Numbered from the stretch's first letter, positions 9,073 through 16,892 are shown. The stretch is 64,000 bases of DNA from Frigoriflavimonas asaccharolytica (GCF_013294015.1 NZ_JABSNO010000007.1:1-64000); one strand, 5' to 3'. Notes: a model not told the origin generated them from the sequence alone. Program-made: numbers and translations.

Positions 9073-9693
9073 ATGAATATAAATATTTTAGAAGCATTAA
9101 TTTATTCTGTTATTCCAACATTGATTGGTTTGTATATAACTGAAAAAGTAAAAGGAAACGTAAAAAGTAATTTTGATAAGAAACTTGAGAACTTAAAGAA
9201 AGAACACAATATAGATATTACAAAGCTCCAAGCAGACATTAATGCATTAAAAACAAAAGAGAACTTTAAGTTTACCAAACTTCACGAAAAAAGACTAATT
9301 GTTCTTGAAAACATTTATAAACTTTTAAATAACGCATCGAAAGAATTAAGTGTTTATGTTTCGCCAGTTAAGTTCACACCAAAGGACACTAAATTTGAGG
9401 AATATGAAAATAATCTTCAGTTAAATTATATAAACGCCCATAATGAATTTGTTTCCTTCTTTAATGATAATAAGATTTATTTAACTGTAATTGAACTAAT
9501 AGAAAACTATCTGAACCAAGTCAGCGAAATATATAATGATTATTCAACAAATCATATGCTTAAAAAAATGGGAGATAATTCGAATGTCGAAATTCGGACA
9601 AAAGCATTTACAGCTTATAAAAAAATGCCTGAAAAAGTAAATCCAATAAAAAAAGAAATTGAAAAAAAGTTTAGAGAAATACTTGAAAAGTAA
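9073..9693 (+). CDS. Membrane-anchored coiled-coil hypothetical protein (cassette-type gene)
   Basis: The 206-residue protein has one N-terminal membrane segment (about 5-25), then a Lys/Glu-rich coiled coil (KSNFDKKLENLKKEH, about 40-70), then FTKLHEKRLIVLENIYKLL near residue 77. The last motif resembles a group of uncharacterised proteins that travel on accessory elements. Catalytic residues are not apparent. Low-GC codon use and the flanking inverted repeats support acquisition as a cassette. Function unknown; a defence or phage-related role is only a guess from context. Confidence 0.65.
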   Translation: MNINILEALIYSVIPTLIGLYITEKVKGNVKSNFDKKLENLKKEHNIDITKLQADINALKTKENFKFTKLHEKRLIVLENIYKLLNNASKELSVYVSPVKFTPKDTKFEEYENNLQLNYINAHNEFVSFFNDNKIYLTVIELIENYLNQVSEIYNDYSTNHMLKKMGDNSNVEIRTKAFTAYKKMPEKVNPIKKEIEKKFREILEK

Positions 9694-9696
9694 ATT

Positions 9697-9902
9697 ACTG
9701 CCTACAACAACGTATATAAAAAATAGCGCGAGTAGTTGCTAGCACAAAGGTTCGGGCATTTCTGTGCTATTGCAAAGTCTCCCAACTTTGAGCAATTTTG
9801 AAAAAAATCAACGCATTTGGTTAAATTTTGCCGTTGTTAAAAAAAGTTTCTGAAATTTTAAGTAGATTTAAAGTAGCAAAATTCAAAGTCAGGAGACTTT
9901 GC
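9697..9902. repeat. Right end of the cassette-like unit with a long imperfect hairpin
   Basis: It starts TACTGCCTACAACAACG. It then contains arms 9772-9800 (GCAAAGTCTCCCAACTTTG) and 9877-9902 (CAAAGTCAGGAGACTTTGC) that pair over about 24 positions around a loop of about 76 nt. This structure is attC-like in plan, but I cannot confirm integrase recognition. It fills the gap before the next gene. Confidence 0.5.
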
Positions 9903-9943
9903 GCAGCGATATTTTATTTAAATTGAACAAAGAAATTTAATCA

Positions 9944-10360
9944 ATGAAAACAATTGTAGAAACCACTCAACTTGAATTCGACAAAAGTAATTTTTCAATT
10001 AATTTGATTGAACACGATTGTGGTAAATTATATGTCGAAATTGCGCAAACGATTATAAACAGAAGCGACAAAGCAGCAAGAATAAAAATAAATCCATCAG
10101 TTTTATCGGATGTTATCAAAGTTTTGCAAAACTATCACGCAAAACTTCCGAAAGAAAATAAACTCAATACAAAGCACATAACAGAAATTGAGCAAGAAAA
10201 AATTCAAAAGTATTACTTAAAAGGTGTTTCTATAAAAGATTTATCAATGCAGACTGATCAATCACCAGAACTGATTGAAATGATTTTGAGAAACAATGGA
10301 ATTGAAATTGCCGAAAATACCGTACCTAAACCGAGGTTTTGGAGAAAAAATAAAAATTAG
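9944..10360 (+). CDS. Hypothetical protein with C-terminal helix-turn-helix-like segment
   Basis: The 138-residue soluble protein is not matched to a named family. The first 65 residues look like a small alpha/beta domain (LEFDKSNFSINLIEHDCGKLYVEIAQ). Residues about 88-118 (QEKIQKYYLKGVSIKDLSMQ..QSPELIEMILRN) have the spacing of a helix-turn-helix. The tail is basic (KPRFWRKNKN), consistent with DNA binding, and a regulatory role is inferred. It stands directly after the cassette-type repeat and may belong to the accessory patch. Confidence 0.6.
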   Translation: MKTIVETTQLEFDKSNFSINLIEHDCGKLYVEIAQTIINRSDKAARIKINPSVLSDVIKVLQNYHAKLPKENKLNTKHITEIEQEKIQKYYLKGVSIKDLSMQTDQSPELIEMILRNNGIEIAENTVPKPRFWRKNKN

Positions 10361-10439
10361 AGAAGAAAAAATAAATAATTCGATGTCACGTATATTAACC
10401 CATAATTTTTTCAACCATCATCCACAAAAAATTGTTCCA

Positions 10440-10497
10440 GCGGAGCAAAACTACGATGTCGCGGATTTGTAACCCGATGCAGCGGATTTGTAATTCT
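10440..10497. repeat. Degenerate GCGGATTTGTAA direct repeats
   Basis: Two copies of GCGGATTTGTAA (about 10459-10470 and 10481-10492) are embedded in locally GC-richer sequence beginning GCGGAGCAAAACTACGATG. This looks like debris of a dispersed repeat. With flanks it accounts for most of the gap 10361-10520. Confidence 0.45.
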
Positions 10498-10520
10498 TAG
10501 ACCTTAAAATTTTAAAAACT

Positions 10521-10640
10521 ATGTTTAAAAATCTCTCTTTTTTTTTGCCTATTTTTTCTTGTAATTTCATCCTGCTCAAAAAAAGAAATTTTTAAAAACC
10601 CAGATATTCGCAATGCTTATATCCCCGAAAAATACGAAAT
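10521..10640 (+). other. Out-of-frame lipoprotein signal of the L,D-transpeptidase gene
   Basis: An ATG at 10521 opens MFKNLSFF and then runs out of frame across a T9 tract (10538-10546). The frame that joins the transpeptidase reads on as FFLVISSCSKKEIFKNPD and contains a good lipobox (ISSC), but it has no start codon of its own before an in-frame TAA at 10513-10515. Removing one T gives a complete signal, MFKNLSFFCLFFLVISSC. The cause may be slippage, phase variation, decay or a sequencing error. Confidence 0.75.
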
Positions 10641-11181
10641 GCCGGACCTTACTTTAAAAGTAAAAGAAGCAAAAGAATTTATTAATAAAAATGCGCTGAA
10701 TGATGATTTTTGCATTTTAATAGATCTTGGCATACATTCTGGCAGAAAAAGATTTTTTGTTTGGGATTTTAAGAAAAACCAAGTGATTGATGAGTTTTTG
10801 GTCGGTCATGGTTGTGGAGATAACCAGTGGAGCGCAGATAATTCTAAAGAAAATCCTACATTTAGCAATGAAGTAGATAGCCATCGTTCCTCTTTGGGCA
10901 AATACAAATTGGGCAAAAGAGGCTTTAGTAATTGGGGTGTAAATATTAATTACATCATGCATGGTTTGGAAAAAACCAATAGCAATGCTGTAGAAAGAAT
11001 TATTGTTTTTCATTCTTGGGAAGCAGTTTCAGATGAAGAGATCTATCCTGCTGGAACGCCCGAAGGTTGGGGTTGCCCTACAATTTCTAATAAAAGTTTT
11101 CTCGCTCTAGATCCGATGATTAAAAACTCCCAAAAACCAGTTTTAATGTGGATTTATAGTAGTAAAACTGACGAAATATGA
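10639..11181 (+). CDS. L,D-transpeptidase catalytic-domain protein (frameshifted N-terminus)
   Basis: The open frame gives 180 residues of a YkuD_2-type murein L,D-transpeptidase-like domain, the family that crosslinks or modifies peptidoglycan with a catalytic Cys. Visible are DLGIHSGRKRFFVWD, MHGLEKTNSNA, FHSWEAVSDEEIYPAG and the active-site GWGCPTIS. The ATG at 10639 is internal: homologous-looking sequence extends upstream in the same frame to a lipobox at about 10575, and the start is lost by a one-base shift in a T9 run. With one T fewer the gene would run 10521-11181 and encode a lipoprotein of about 219 residues. Confidence 0.85.
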   Translation: MPDLTLKVKEAKEFINKNALNDDFCILIDLGIHSGRKRFFVWDFKKNQVIDEFLVGHGCGDNQWSADNSKENPTFSNEVDSHRSSLGKYKLGKRGFSNWGVNINYIMHGLEKTNSNAVERIIVFHSWEAVSDEEIYPAGTPEGWGCPTISNKSFLALDPMIKNSQKPVLMWIYSSKTDEI

Positions 11182-11219
11182 TGAGGAAATCATTTGTCTA
11201 CTATATAATCTGCAATTAA

Positions 11220-11351
11220 TTGTTGAATTTTGTCCTTAAATTGAAATTTATAAACAGTTTAAAAAATTTCTATATTTACAATTTTATCGCCCTCGATTTT
11301 TCTAAAAAAGGATTAACACTTTTTGAATCTAAATTTAAAACTGAACATTAA
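11220..11351 (+). pseudogene. Possible remnant of a small gene
   Basis: An open stretch with no start codon, about 43 codons, ends FIALDFSKKGLTLFESKFKTEH and then TAA. The protein-like C-terminus suggests a decayed small ORF. There is no support beyond composition and position next to another frameshifted gene. Confidence 0.25.
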
Positions 11352-11409
11352 TTGACAAATTGAAGGAAGCGAAAGAAATATTTTTTAATTATCTAGGTTC
11401 TGTATTTTT

Positions 11410-11805
11410 ATGGATAGAGATGGAATATACACTCATTACAAAAAATTCAAGATTTCGCAAGATTTAGAAAAAATATGGATCACTGAATTAGTCAATTTAA
11501 AACTTATTAATTTAGATAAAAAGGGAAATTGGAATTCTGTATACTTTCTAAATCATCATTCAAATTTTAATCATTTAGACAAGATTTTAATTTCTGAACC
11601 ATTAGGTAAATATTGGGAAAAATGTGCTTTTTTAGAGGAATTATTTGCGATGAGTAAAAATATGAGACTTTCTAAAAATGAAATTCATATCGTTTTAAAT
11701 TTCATATCTGATAAAGGAACTTCTATAGTTAAAAACACTAAAAATCCAACAAGAATTAAAGACCTTTTAGCAAAAATTAAGCAGTACGAATTACCAGATA
11801 ATTAA
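11410..11805 (+). CDS. Hypothetical protein, probably N-terminally frameshifted
   Basis: The 131-residue ORF begins MDRDGIYTHYKKF, which looks like the inside of a protein. Just upstream, in another frame from 11360 (TTG), the sequence reads KEAKEIFFNYLGSVF. One added T in the T5 run at 11405-11409 would join them as GSVFFMDRDGIY. The family is not firmly recognised; the FFNYLGS...MDRDGIY..YKK pattern recalls small uncharacterised Chryseobacterium proteins. Probably a decaying or homopolymer-shifted accessory gene. Confidence 0.55.
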   Translation: MDRDGIYTHYKKFKISQDLEKIWITELVNLKLINLDKKGNWNSVYFLNHHSNFNHLDKILISEPLGKYWEKCAFLEELFAMSKNMRLSKNEIHIVLNFISDKGTSIVKNTKNPTRIKDLLAKIKQYELPDN

Positions 11806-11910
11806 TCGTAGCATTTCATTTTAGGCTGCAGAAAATTAAAATAGTAAACTCTCACATAATTCATCTATAATTGCGACTTACTGCAAATCTAAAAGTAACA
11901 ATTAAGCAAA

Positions 11911-11938
11911 AAAAAATCCCGAAAAATTTCGGGATTCT
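11911..11938. terminator. Bidirectional intrinsic terminator
   Basis: AATCCCGAAA / TTTCGGGATT stem with A-run before and T-run after, between convergent genes ending at 11805 (+) and 11960 (-). Confidence 0.85.
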
Positions 11939-11959
11939 TTATTTTTAGGTCAATTTCTA

Positions 11960-12430
11960 TTAAAAACTAACTTCATTCACTTCTTTTCCTCTTTGGAAAT
12001 TCAATGTTTTCTGTTGTCCTTTGTAAGCGATATTTACCAAATTCAATTGTTTTGGATATACACTTAAAAGTATGGCGTTTTTAATTTTCAAAGTATTAAT
12101 TTCTCCTACTCCACCTGCTTCAAAATATACGTAAACAGATTCCCCAGAAACCTGGCTTCCTGTAAAGGTCAATTGTTTATCGGCTCCATTCACAGAGACA
12201 TCAAAATTATTGTTTACATATTTCTTCACTTCTGCTTCAAAACTTGCCGTACTTGGGTTGATTTTTAATGCTTCAGAAATCTGAGAAGTATTCATTTTTG
12301 TGGTAAATTTTAGCGTTTTGCTACCTTCCACGTAATCTACTTTCGTCATAGAAGAGAAAAAATCTACCGCCGTAAAACTTGACATTAATAGAATTGCGAA
12401 AATTCCGAATATTTTATAAAAATTTTTCAT
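11960..12430 (-). CDS. Secreted hypothetical protein, DUF6702-like
   Basis: The 156-residue protein has a signal peptide (MKNFYKIFGIFAILLMSSFTA). The layout MTKVDYVEGSKTLKFTTKMNTSQISEALK followed by a beta-rich tail fits the DUF6702 group of Bacteroidota periplasmic proteins, usually found near metalloproteases or receptors. This identification is by pattern memory only. It stands alone between a terminator and the LOG cluster. Confidence 0.6.
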   Translation of the reverse strand: MKNFYKIFGIFAILLMSSFTAVDFFSSMTKVDYVEGSKTLKFTTKMNTSQISEALKINPSTASFEAEVKKYVNNNFDVSVNGADKQLTFTGSQVSGESVYVYFEAGGVGEINTLKIKNAILLSVYPKQLNLVNIAYKGQQKTLNFQRGKEVNEVSF

Positions 12431-12549
12431 TGTATTTTATTTTTCATTATCTTAAATAATGTTAAGACTATCAGACAAATCTTGTGCCAATTGCACCTCC
12501 GAAAAGGGATTCAAACAAGATCAATCTGGTTAAATGCCGATACACTATG

Positions 12550-12577
12550 AAAATAGTTCAATGAAGTTGAACTATAA
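12550..12577 (-). terminator. Probable terminator after the LOG gene
   Basis: Hairpin AGTTCAA / TTGAACT on the minus strand just after the LOG stop, followed by ATTTTC. The T run is weak. Confidence 0.45.
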
Positions 12578-12594
12578 TAAATAGGAAATCGGTA

Positions 12595-13371
12595 TTAGAA
12601 GTTTACGCTAATGCTATACTTCTCGTAAAAGGCTTTTATATGCGCAACAGCCTCGTCTGCACTATCTACTAAGCGAAAAAGATTGAGATCGTCTTCATGT
12701 ATCATTCCATTTTTTACCATCGTGTTTTGAAACCATTCCAATAGTCCGCTCCAATATTCTGTACCAACCAAAACGATGGGAAATTTCGCGATTTTCTGTG
12801 TTTGAATTAAAGTTAATGCTTCCATCAATTCATCTAAGGTACCAAATCCTCCTGGCATTACGATGAAACCTTGGGAATATTTCACAAACATTACTTTTCT
12901 CACGAAAAAATAATCAAAATCTACACTATAACCTTTATCAATATATGGATTGAAATGCTGCTCAAAAGGCAGTTCTATATTCAAGCCGATGGATTTTCCG
13001 TTGCCTTGTCTTGCGCCTTTATTTCCAGCTTCCATTATTCCCGGTCCACCTCCTGTGATAACTCCAAAGCCTAATTTCGTGATTTTTTCTGCAATTTCCA
13101 CGGCCATTTCGTAATATTCATGCTCGGGTTTTAATCTTGCCGAACCGAAAATGGAAACACACGGTCCTATTTTCGCTAATTTTTCGTAGCCATCTACCAA
13201 TTCTGCCATGATTTTGAAAATCATCCAACTATCTTTCGCGATGGTTTCGTCCCAAGTTTTTTGGACAAAGCTGTTTTCTATTTTCTGGTCTAGTTCAAAA
13301 GCGTTTTCTACACCTACTTGTGTCATGCCTTTTCCTCTTTTTATTTTGCTCATATTATTCTTGATTTCCAT
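12595..13371 (-). CDS. LOG family protein (nucleoside 5'-monophosphate phosphoribohydrolase-like)
   Basis: The 258-residue Rossmann-fold protein has the diagnostic LOG motif PGGFGTLDELMEALT and the upstream GGGPGIMEAGNKGA. Characterised members cleave the N-glycosidic bond of AMP or cytokinin riboside monophosphate. Translation may start at the ATG at 13371 or at the second Met at 13353 (MSKIKRGKG); neither has a nearby -7 box. It is last in a same-strand run after the MurU-like gene, with a 47-nt gap. Confidence 0.9.
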   Translation of the reverse strand: MEIKNNMSKIKRGKGMTQVGVENAFELDQKIENSFVQKTWDETIAKDSWMIFKIMAELVDGYEKLAKIGPCVSIFGSARLKPEHEYYEMAVEIAEKITKLGFGVITGGGPGIMEAGNKGARQGNGKSIGLNIELPFEQHFNPYIDKGYSVDFDYFFVRKVMFVKYSQGFIVMPGGFGTLDELMEALTLIQTQKIAKFPIVLVGTEYWSGLLEWFQNTMVKNGMIHEDDLNLFRLVDSADEAVAHIKAFYEKYSISVNF

Positions 13372-13418
13372 AGAATAAATCCTATGCTACTGTTGTTAAA
13401 TCCCTTGGGAATTATTCT

Positions 13419-14132
13419 TTATTTAAATATTTCTTCCGCTAAAGCGATTGATTCTGGTTTCCCAACATCAATTAAATTAGCTGAATGTTTGTAAGCGTGA
13501 ATTTTTTCTGTGTGCATCATATCCAAATATTCTTCCATTATGGAAAACTTACCTTTCCTTTTAATTTTTTCAAATATTTTGGAATTAATGCAATGTACCC
13601 CACTAAATGCCAAAGCTTTAAAGCCTTTATTAAATTCCGCCAATCTTTGTTCTCCAGTTGCTACATTTAGCCAACCTCGCAAAATGTAATCTTCATTAAA
13701 TAATAATTTCCTACTGCTATTTCTATCTGAAACTGCTAATGTAACGAAATCTTTATTTTTTTTGTGGCATTTGATAAGGTCCGCTATGTCTAGATCCGTC
13801 AAAATATCGGCATTCATTATTAAAAAATCTTCTTCATTTTTCAAATAATTTTGGGCGAAAACCAAACCACCTCCAGTTTCTAGAAGTTCATTTTTTTCAT
13901 CAGAAATATCTATATTGCTTCCGAAGTTATCGTTTTTATTTAAAAATTCTACGATTTGATTTCCAAAGTGATGCACATTAATTACAAAATCGTTGATGCC
14001 AAAACCTTGTAAATACTTAATATTTCTTTCTAAAAGTGGAATACCATTCACCAAAGCCAAAGCTTTTGGATGATGATCTGTAAATGGTTTTAGCCGGGTA
14101 CCTTTTCCGGCGGCAAATATTAAGGCTTTCAT
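13419..14132 (-). CDS. Sugar-phosphate nucleotidyltransferase, MurU-like
   Basis: The 237-residue NTP-transferase has MKALIFAAGKGTRLKPFT (nucleotide-binding loop), HPKALALVNG, LLETGGGLV, FLIMNADILTD (metal Asp) and LIDVGKPESI. Size and motifs fit N-acetylmuramate alpha-1-phosphate uridylyltransferase (MurU) or a mannose-1-phosphate guanylyltransferase-like enzyme. The AmgK-like kinase in the same cluster favours MurU, which would give UDP-MurNAc and bypass de novo synthesis. The substrate is inferred from context. Confidence 0.8.
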   Translation of the reverse strand: MKALIFAAGKGTRLKPFTDHHPKALALVNGIPLLERNIKYLQGFGINDFVINVHHFGNQIVEFLNKNDNFGSNIDISDEKNELLETGGGLVFAQNYLKNEEDFLIMNADILTDLDIADLIKCHKKNKDFVTLAVSDRNSSRKLLFNEDYILRGWLNVATGEQRLAEFNKGFKALAFSGVHCINSKIFEKIKRKGKFSIMEEYLDMMHTEKIHAYKHSANLIDVGKPESIALAEEIFK

Positions 14133-14261
14133 TTTGGGATAATTGATGGTTGATAAAAGATGATAGATTTTAGGCAGTATTGTGAAGCTTTTTTCGCGAA
14201 GGTTTTGCTGATTATGAATATTTTGTATTGACGCTCAACTCTTGGCTCTTGGTTCCAAAAC

Positions 14262-14666
14262 TTAATTCAGGTGCAATTGCTCATCATGCCAAAGCGAAAC
14301 TTCTGCGGCTGGAAATTTTTCTTTCACAAATTCCGCAAATTTTATAGCGGAATACACAGACCGATGCTGTCCTCCAGTGCAACCAAAGTTAACTTGTAAA
14401 TGATCAAAATCTCGATCCAAATAATTTTGAATGGTGATTGATGTTAAGTTTTTCACATTTTCAAAGAATTGGGGCATCTCTGTTTGGGTTTCTAGAAAAT
14501 TTTGCACGCCCAAATCGTCGCCACAAAGTTCTTTATATTCTGGCTGCCTTCCTGGATTTAATATACCGCGGCAATCAAAAGCGAAACCGCCACCATTGCC
14601 ACTTGTATCTTTTGGTATACCACCTTTTTTGTAGGAAAAACTGTGGATTTCTATTTTTAAACTCAT
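14262..14666 (-). CDS. RapZ C-terminal domain protein
   Basis: The 134-residue protein matches only the C-terminal half of RapZ (YvcJ): FDCRGILNPGR and FGCTGGQHRSVYSA are the conserved signatures. The N-terminal P-loop kinase domain is absent. In E. coli the RapZ C-terminus binds GlcN6P and regulatory RNA. Here the stand-alone domain lies between the MurU-like and AmgK-like genes, suggesting a sensor or structural role in amino-sugar recycling. Confidence 0.85.
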   Translation of the reverse strand: MSLKIEIHSFSYKKGGIPKDTSGNGGGFAFDCRGILNPGRQPEYKELCGDDLGVQNFLETQTEMPQFFENVKNLTSITIQNYLDRDFDHLQVNFGCTGGQHRSVYSAIKFAEFVKEKFPAAEVSLWHDEQLHLN

Positions 14667-14705
14667 GAGTATATATTTTTAAAATTATTTGATGGAAAAT
14701 TTTAA

Positions 14706-14744
14706 ACCATTAAGGTTTGGTTAAGAGATTAAGGGAATTAAGTT
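14706..14744. repeat. Left inverted repeat flanking the GxxExxY gene
   Basis: A 39-bp arm built from ATTAAG units (ACCATTAAGGTTTGGTTAAG...). It is inverted relative to 15236-15275, with about 33 of 39 positions matching. Confidence 0.8.
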
Positions 14745-14763
14745 TTTTGATAAATCAAAAATT

Positions 14764-15168
14764 TCACTCTGGAAGTGAATTAAAATATTCATTTACAAAA
14801 GGTTTCATAGATTTTGTGATGTTTGATGTAAAGAAATTAATCAACAATCCTTGTGGCTTTTTCAAAACTTTCATGTAAGTAAGCAATTGTGCTTCATGAA
14901 CGGGCAAAGTTTCTTCTTGCGCCTTTATTTCGATTACAATACAGTTGTTTACTAATAAATCTACAATTAATTTTGTGGTCATTTGAACTCCGTCATATAT
15001 AATTGGCACAATCATTTGCTGTTGAACCTTGTAACCATTTTTTACTAATTCGTATTTCAAACATTCTTCATAAATACTTTCTAATAATCCTGGACCAAGA
15101 CTTTTGTAAACTTTTATTGCGAGGCCTGTAATTTCATAAGACAACTGTGTTACTTCTTTTCTTGTCAT
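14764..15168 (-). CDS. GxxExxY protein (PDDEXK_3 family)
   Basis: The 134-residue protein has the name motif GLLESIYEECL and the nuclease-like core LIVDLLVNNCIVIEIKA (PD-(D/E)xK-type D...EIK), then EAQLLTYMK. The family is widespread in Bacteroidota and its role is unknown. The gene is precisely bracketed by 39-40 bp inverted repeats made of ATTAAG units and sits inside the amino-sugar recycling cluster. It therefore looks like an inserted, movable unit rather than a cluster member. Confidence 0.85.
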   Translation of the reverse strand: MTRKEVTQLSYEITGLAIKVYKSLGPGLLESIYEECLKYELVKNGYKVQQQMIVPIIYDGVQMTTKLIVDLLVNNCIVIEIKAQEETLPVHEAQLLTYMKVLKKPQGLLINFFTSNITKSMKPFVNEYFNSLPE

Positions 15169-15235
15169 ACTTTAAACAATTTTATTTATGAATATAAAAT
15201 TTTCATTAATTGAGAACTGCTTTTACCTAAGGTAA

Positions 15236-15275
15236 AACCTTAATGAACTTAATTTCTTAACAAAATCTTAATGGT
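15236..15275. repeat. Right inverted repeat flanking the GxxExxY gene
   Basis: A 40-bp arm (AACCTTAATGAACTTAATTT...CTTAATGGT), the inverted counterpart of 14706-14744. The bracketed unit is 570 bp long. Confidence 0.8.
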
Positions 15276-15300
15276 AAATTATAAATTTCAACTTATTAAA

Positions 15301-16308
15301 TCACCCCTTTAAATTTAATTTAACCTCATCTAATTTCAAACTTAAAATCAATTTTTGCAATTCTGGATAGGATTTCATCTTTTCCCAATTTTCTGCAAAT
15401 TCAACGATGTTTTTCACTCCTTTTGGAATGCTTTCTAAAAAATGTTTTTTCTTTTGTATCAACCCACGGAAACCATATGCACCTAAAACCTGTAAATATC
15501 TTACCAATTGAAGTAAATAGATAGAATTTTGAAGATTTTTTTTTGATTGCTCATCTTGCCATAAATTGATGTAAAATTCTAGCATTTCATTTTTAAATTC
15601 TGCAGAGAAATTGGCTTTTGCTTGGAATAGAAAGGAAATTACATCATACATCGCAGGACCTTTCATCGCAGATTGATAGTCTATAAAATGAACTTCATCT
15701 GTAGAATTCACCATAATGTTTCTGGCTTGAAAATCTCGAATCATCAAGGTTTTTGGTTGCAAACCTTCTACAGATTTTACTAGATTTTCAAAATCTTGCA
15801 GCAGAGATAATTTGTGATATGGCAATTCTAATACATCAATAAACATATTTTTGAAATAGAATAAATCATTTTGAATTGGAAACCGATTGTATTCCTCATA
15901 TTCGAATGTTTGCGAATAGTCTACTTTATTTTCTGTGGCTATCTGAAGCTGGAAAAGTTTTTGCAAAGTTTGCTTCACCAAAGATTTTACTTTTTCATTG
16001 GTTCCATTTTCGGTTATGATTTCTGATAAAGTTTGGTCGCCAACAAAATCTTGCAGATACATTTTGCCATCTTCGGAAATTGCGAGAATAGAAGGTGAAT
16101 TTAAATTTAGACCAGAAAAAATAGTAGAAAAATAGAAAAACGCATTGTTTTCTGCAAGATTTTCATTGTGAGTAATTACGAATTTTTTGCCGTTACTTTC
16201 AAGTATAAAATTGCTGCGTGAGGATCCACTTTGGGGCAAAGTCAATATAGATTCTACTTTTGAATCTGTGCTTGTTTCAAAAAATTGTTTTACAGTTTTT
16301 TCCATCAT
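15301..16308 (-). CDS. Aminoglycoside-phosphotransferase-fold kinase, AmgK-like
   Basis: The 335-residue protein has a kinase fold: MIRDFQARNIMV (catalytic Asp and Asn) and HFIDYQSAMKGPAMYDV (metal Asp). In the known AmgK/MurU pathway this kinase makes MurNAc-1-phosphate, which MurU converts to UDP-MurNAc. The RFPIQNDLFYFK and DFQARN wording is typical of the Bacteroidota AmgK-like group. Two adjacent start Mets (16308, 16305) follow a TATATTTG box at 16318. It is divergent from xrtF. Confidence 0.82.
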   Translation of the reverse strand: MMEKTVKQFFETSTDSKVESILTLPQSGSSRSNFILESNGKKFVITHNENLAENNAFFYFSTIFSGLNLNSPSILAISEDGKMYLQDFVGDQTLSEIITENGTNEKVKSLVKQTLQKLFQLQIATENKVDYSQTFEYEEYNRFPIQNDLFYFKNMFIDVLELPYHKLSLLQDFENLVKSVEGLQPKTLMIRDFQARNIMVNSTDEVHFIDYQSAMKGPAMYDVISFLFQAKANFSAEFKNEMLEFYINLWQDEQSKKNLQNSIYLLQLVRYLQVLGAYGFRGLIQKKKHFLESIPKGVKNIVEFAENWEKMKSYPELQKLILSLKLDEVKLNLKG

Positions 16309-16317
16309 TGATATTCA

Positions 16318-16325
16318 CAAATATA
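16318..16325 (-). promoter_or_regulatory. -7 box TATATTTG for the AmgK-like gene
   Basis: Minus-strand match 9 nt before the first Met codon and 12 nt before the second. The predicted leader is very short. Confidence 0.55.
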
Positions 16326-16349
16326 AGGATTACAATTTTTAGAAAATGG

Positions 16350-16357
16350 TATATTTG
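16350..16357 (+). promoter_or_regulatory. -7 box TATATTTG for xrtF, 4 nt before the ATG
   Basis: The box ends exactly 4 nt before the ATG at 16362, so transcription should begin at or next to the start codon (leaderless mRNA). Confidence 0.6.
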
Positions 16358-16361
16358 CAAA

Positions 16362-16892
16362 ATGTTTTCAGATTTTAAACCCATTTTACTGGTACTTTTA
16401 AGATTTATCGTCATTTATTTGGCGTTGCTTTTTGCGTATCAAATGTATCTTCATCCATTTGAAGGTGTTGATATGGATCCGTTTTCGTATTGGGTTGCGC
16501 ATCAAGTAGTATATGTGCAAAATTTCTTGGGATATTCTACAAGTTTGTTTCCTTATCCAATATACGAAACTGCTGTTTTTCAAACTGAAGGAGTAGAGGT
16601 TACGAGAATGGTGGAAGGTTGCAATATCGTTTCTGTGCTTATTTTATTTGTGGCTTTTATTTTCGCTTTTTATAAAGGTTGGAAAACGTTTTTATTTGCA
16701 ATCATCTGTGTAGCGATTCTACATTTTGCAAATGTATTGCGTATTGTAGGATTAAATTTGGTGATGCTGAAATACCCGGATTACGGAAAATTCACGCATG
16801 ACTATCTTTTTCCTGCTGCCATTTATGGAATGGTGGTTGTGCTTTGGTTGGTTTGGATTAAATTTTTTGCGTTGAAGAATGAAGCTGCGTAA
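16362..16892 (+). CDS. xrtF: Exosortase family protein XrtF
   Basis: The 176-residue polytopic membrane protein has the exosortase Cys/Arg/His triad: Cys87 (RMVEGCNIVSV), Arg127 (HFANVLRIVGLNL) and His146 (KFTHDYLFPAAIYG). Exosortases are inner-membrane cysteine transpeptidase-like enzymes that process C-terminal sorting tails. XrtF is the Flavobacteriia type, and its substrates are poorly known. I chose the ATG at 16362 because a -7 box lies at 16350-16357; the longer upstream frame overlaps the divergent kinase gene. It overlaps the next gene by 14 nt. Confidence 0.9.
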   Translation: MFSDFKPILLVLLRFIVIYLALLFAYQMYLHPFEGVDMDPFSYWVAHQVVYVQNFLGYSTSLFPYPIYETAVFQTEGVEVTRMVEGCNIVSVLILFVAFIFAFYKGWKTFLFAIICVAILHFANVLRIVGLNLVMLKYPDYGKFTHDYLFPAAIYGMVVVLWLVWIKFFALKNEAA

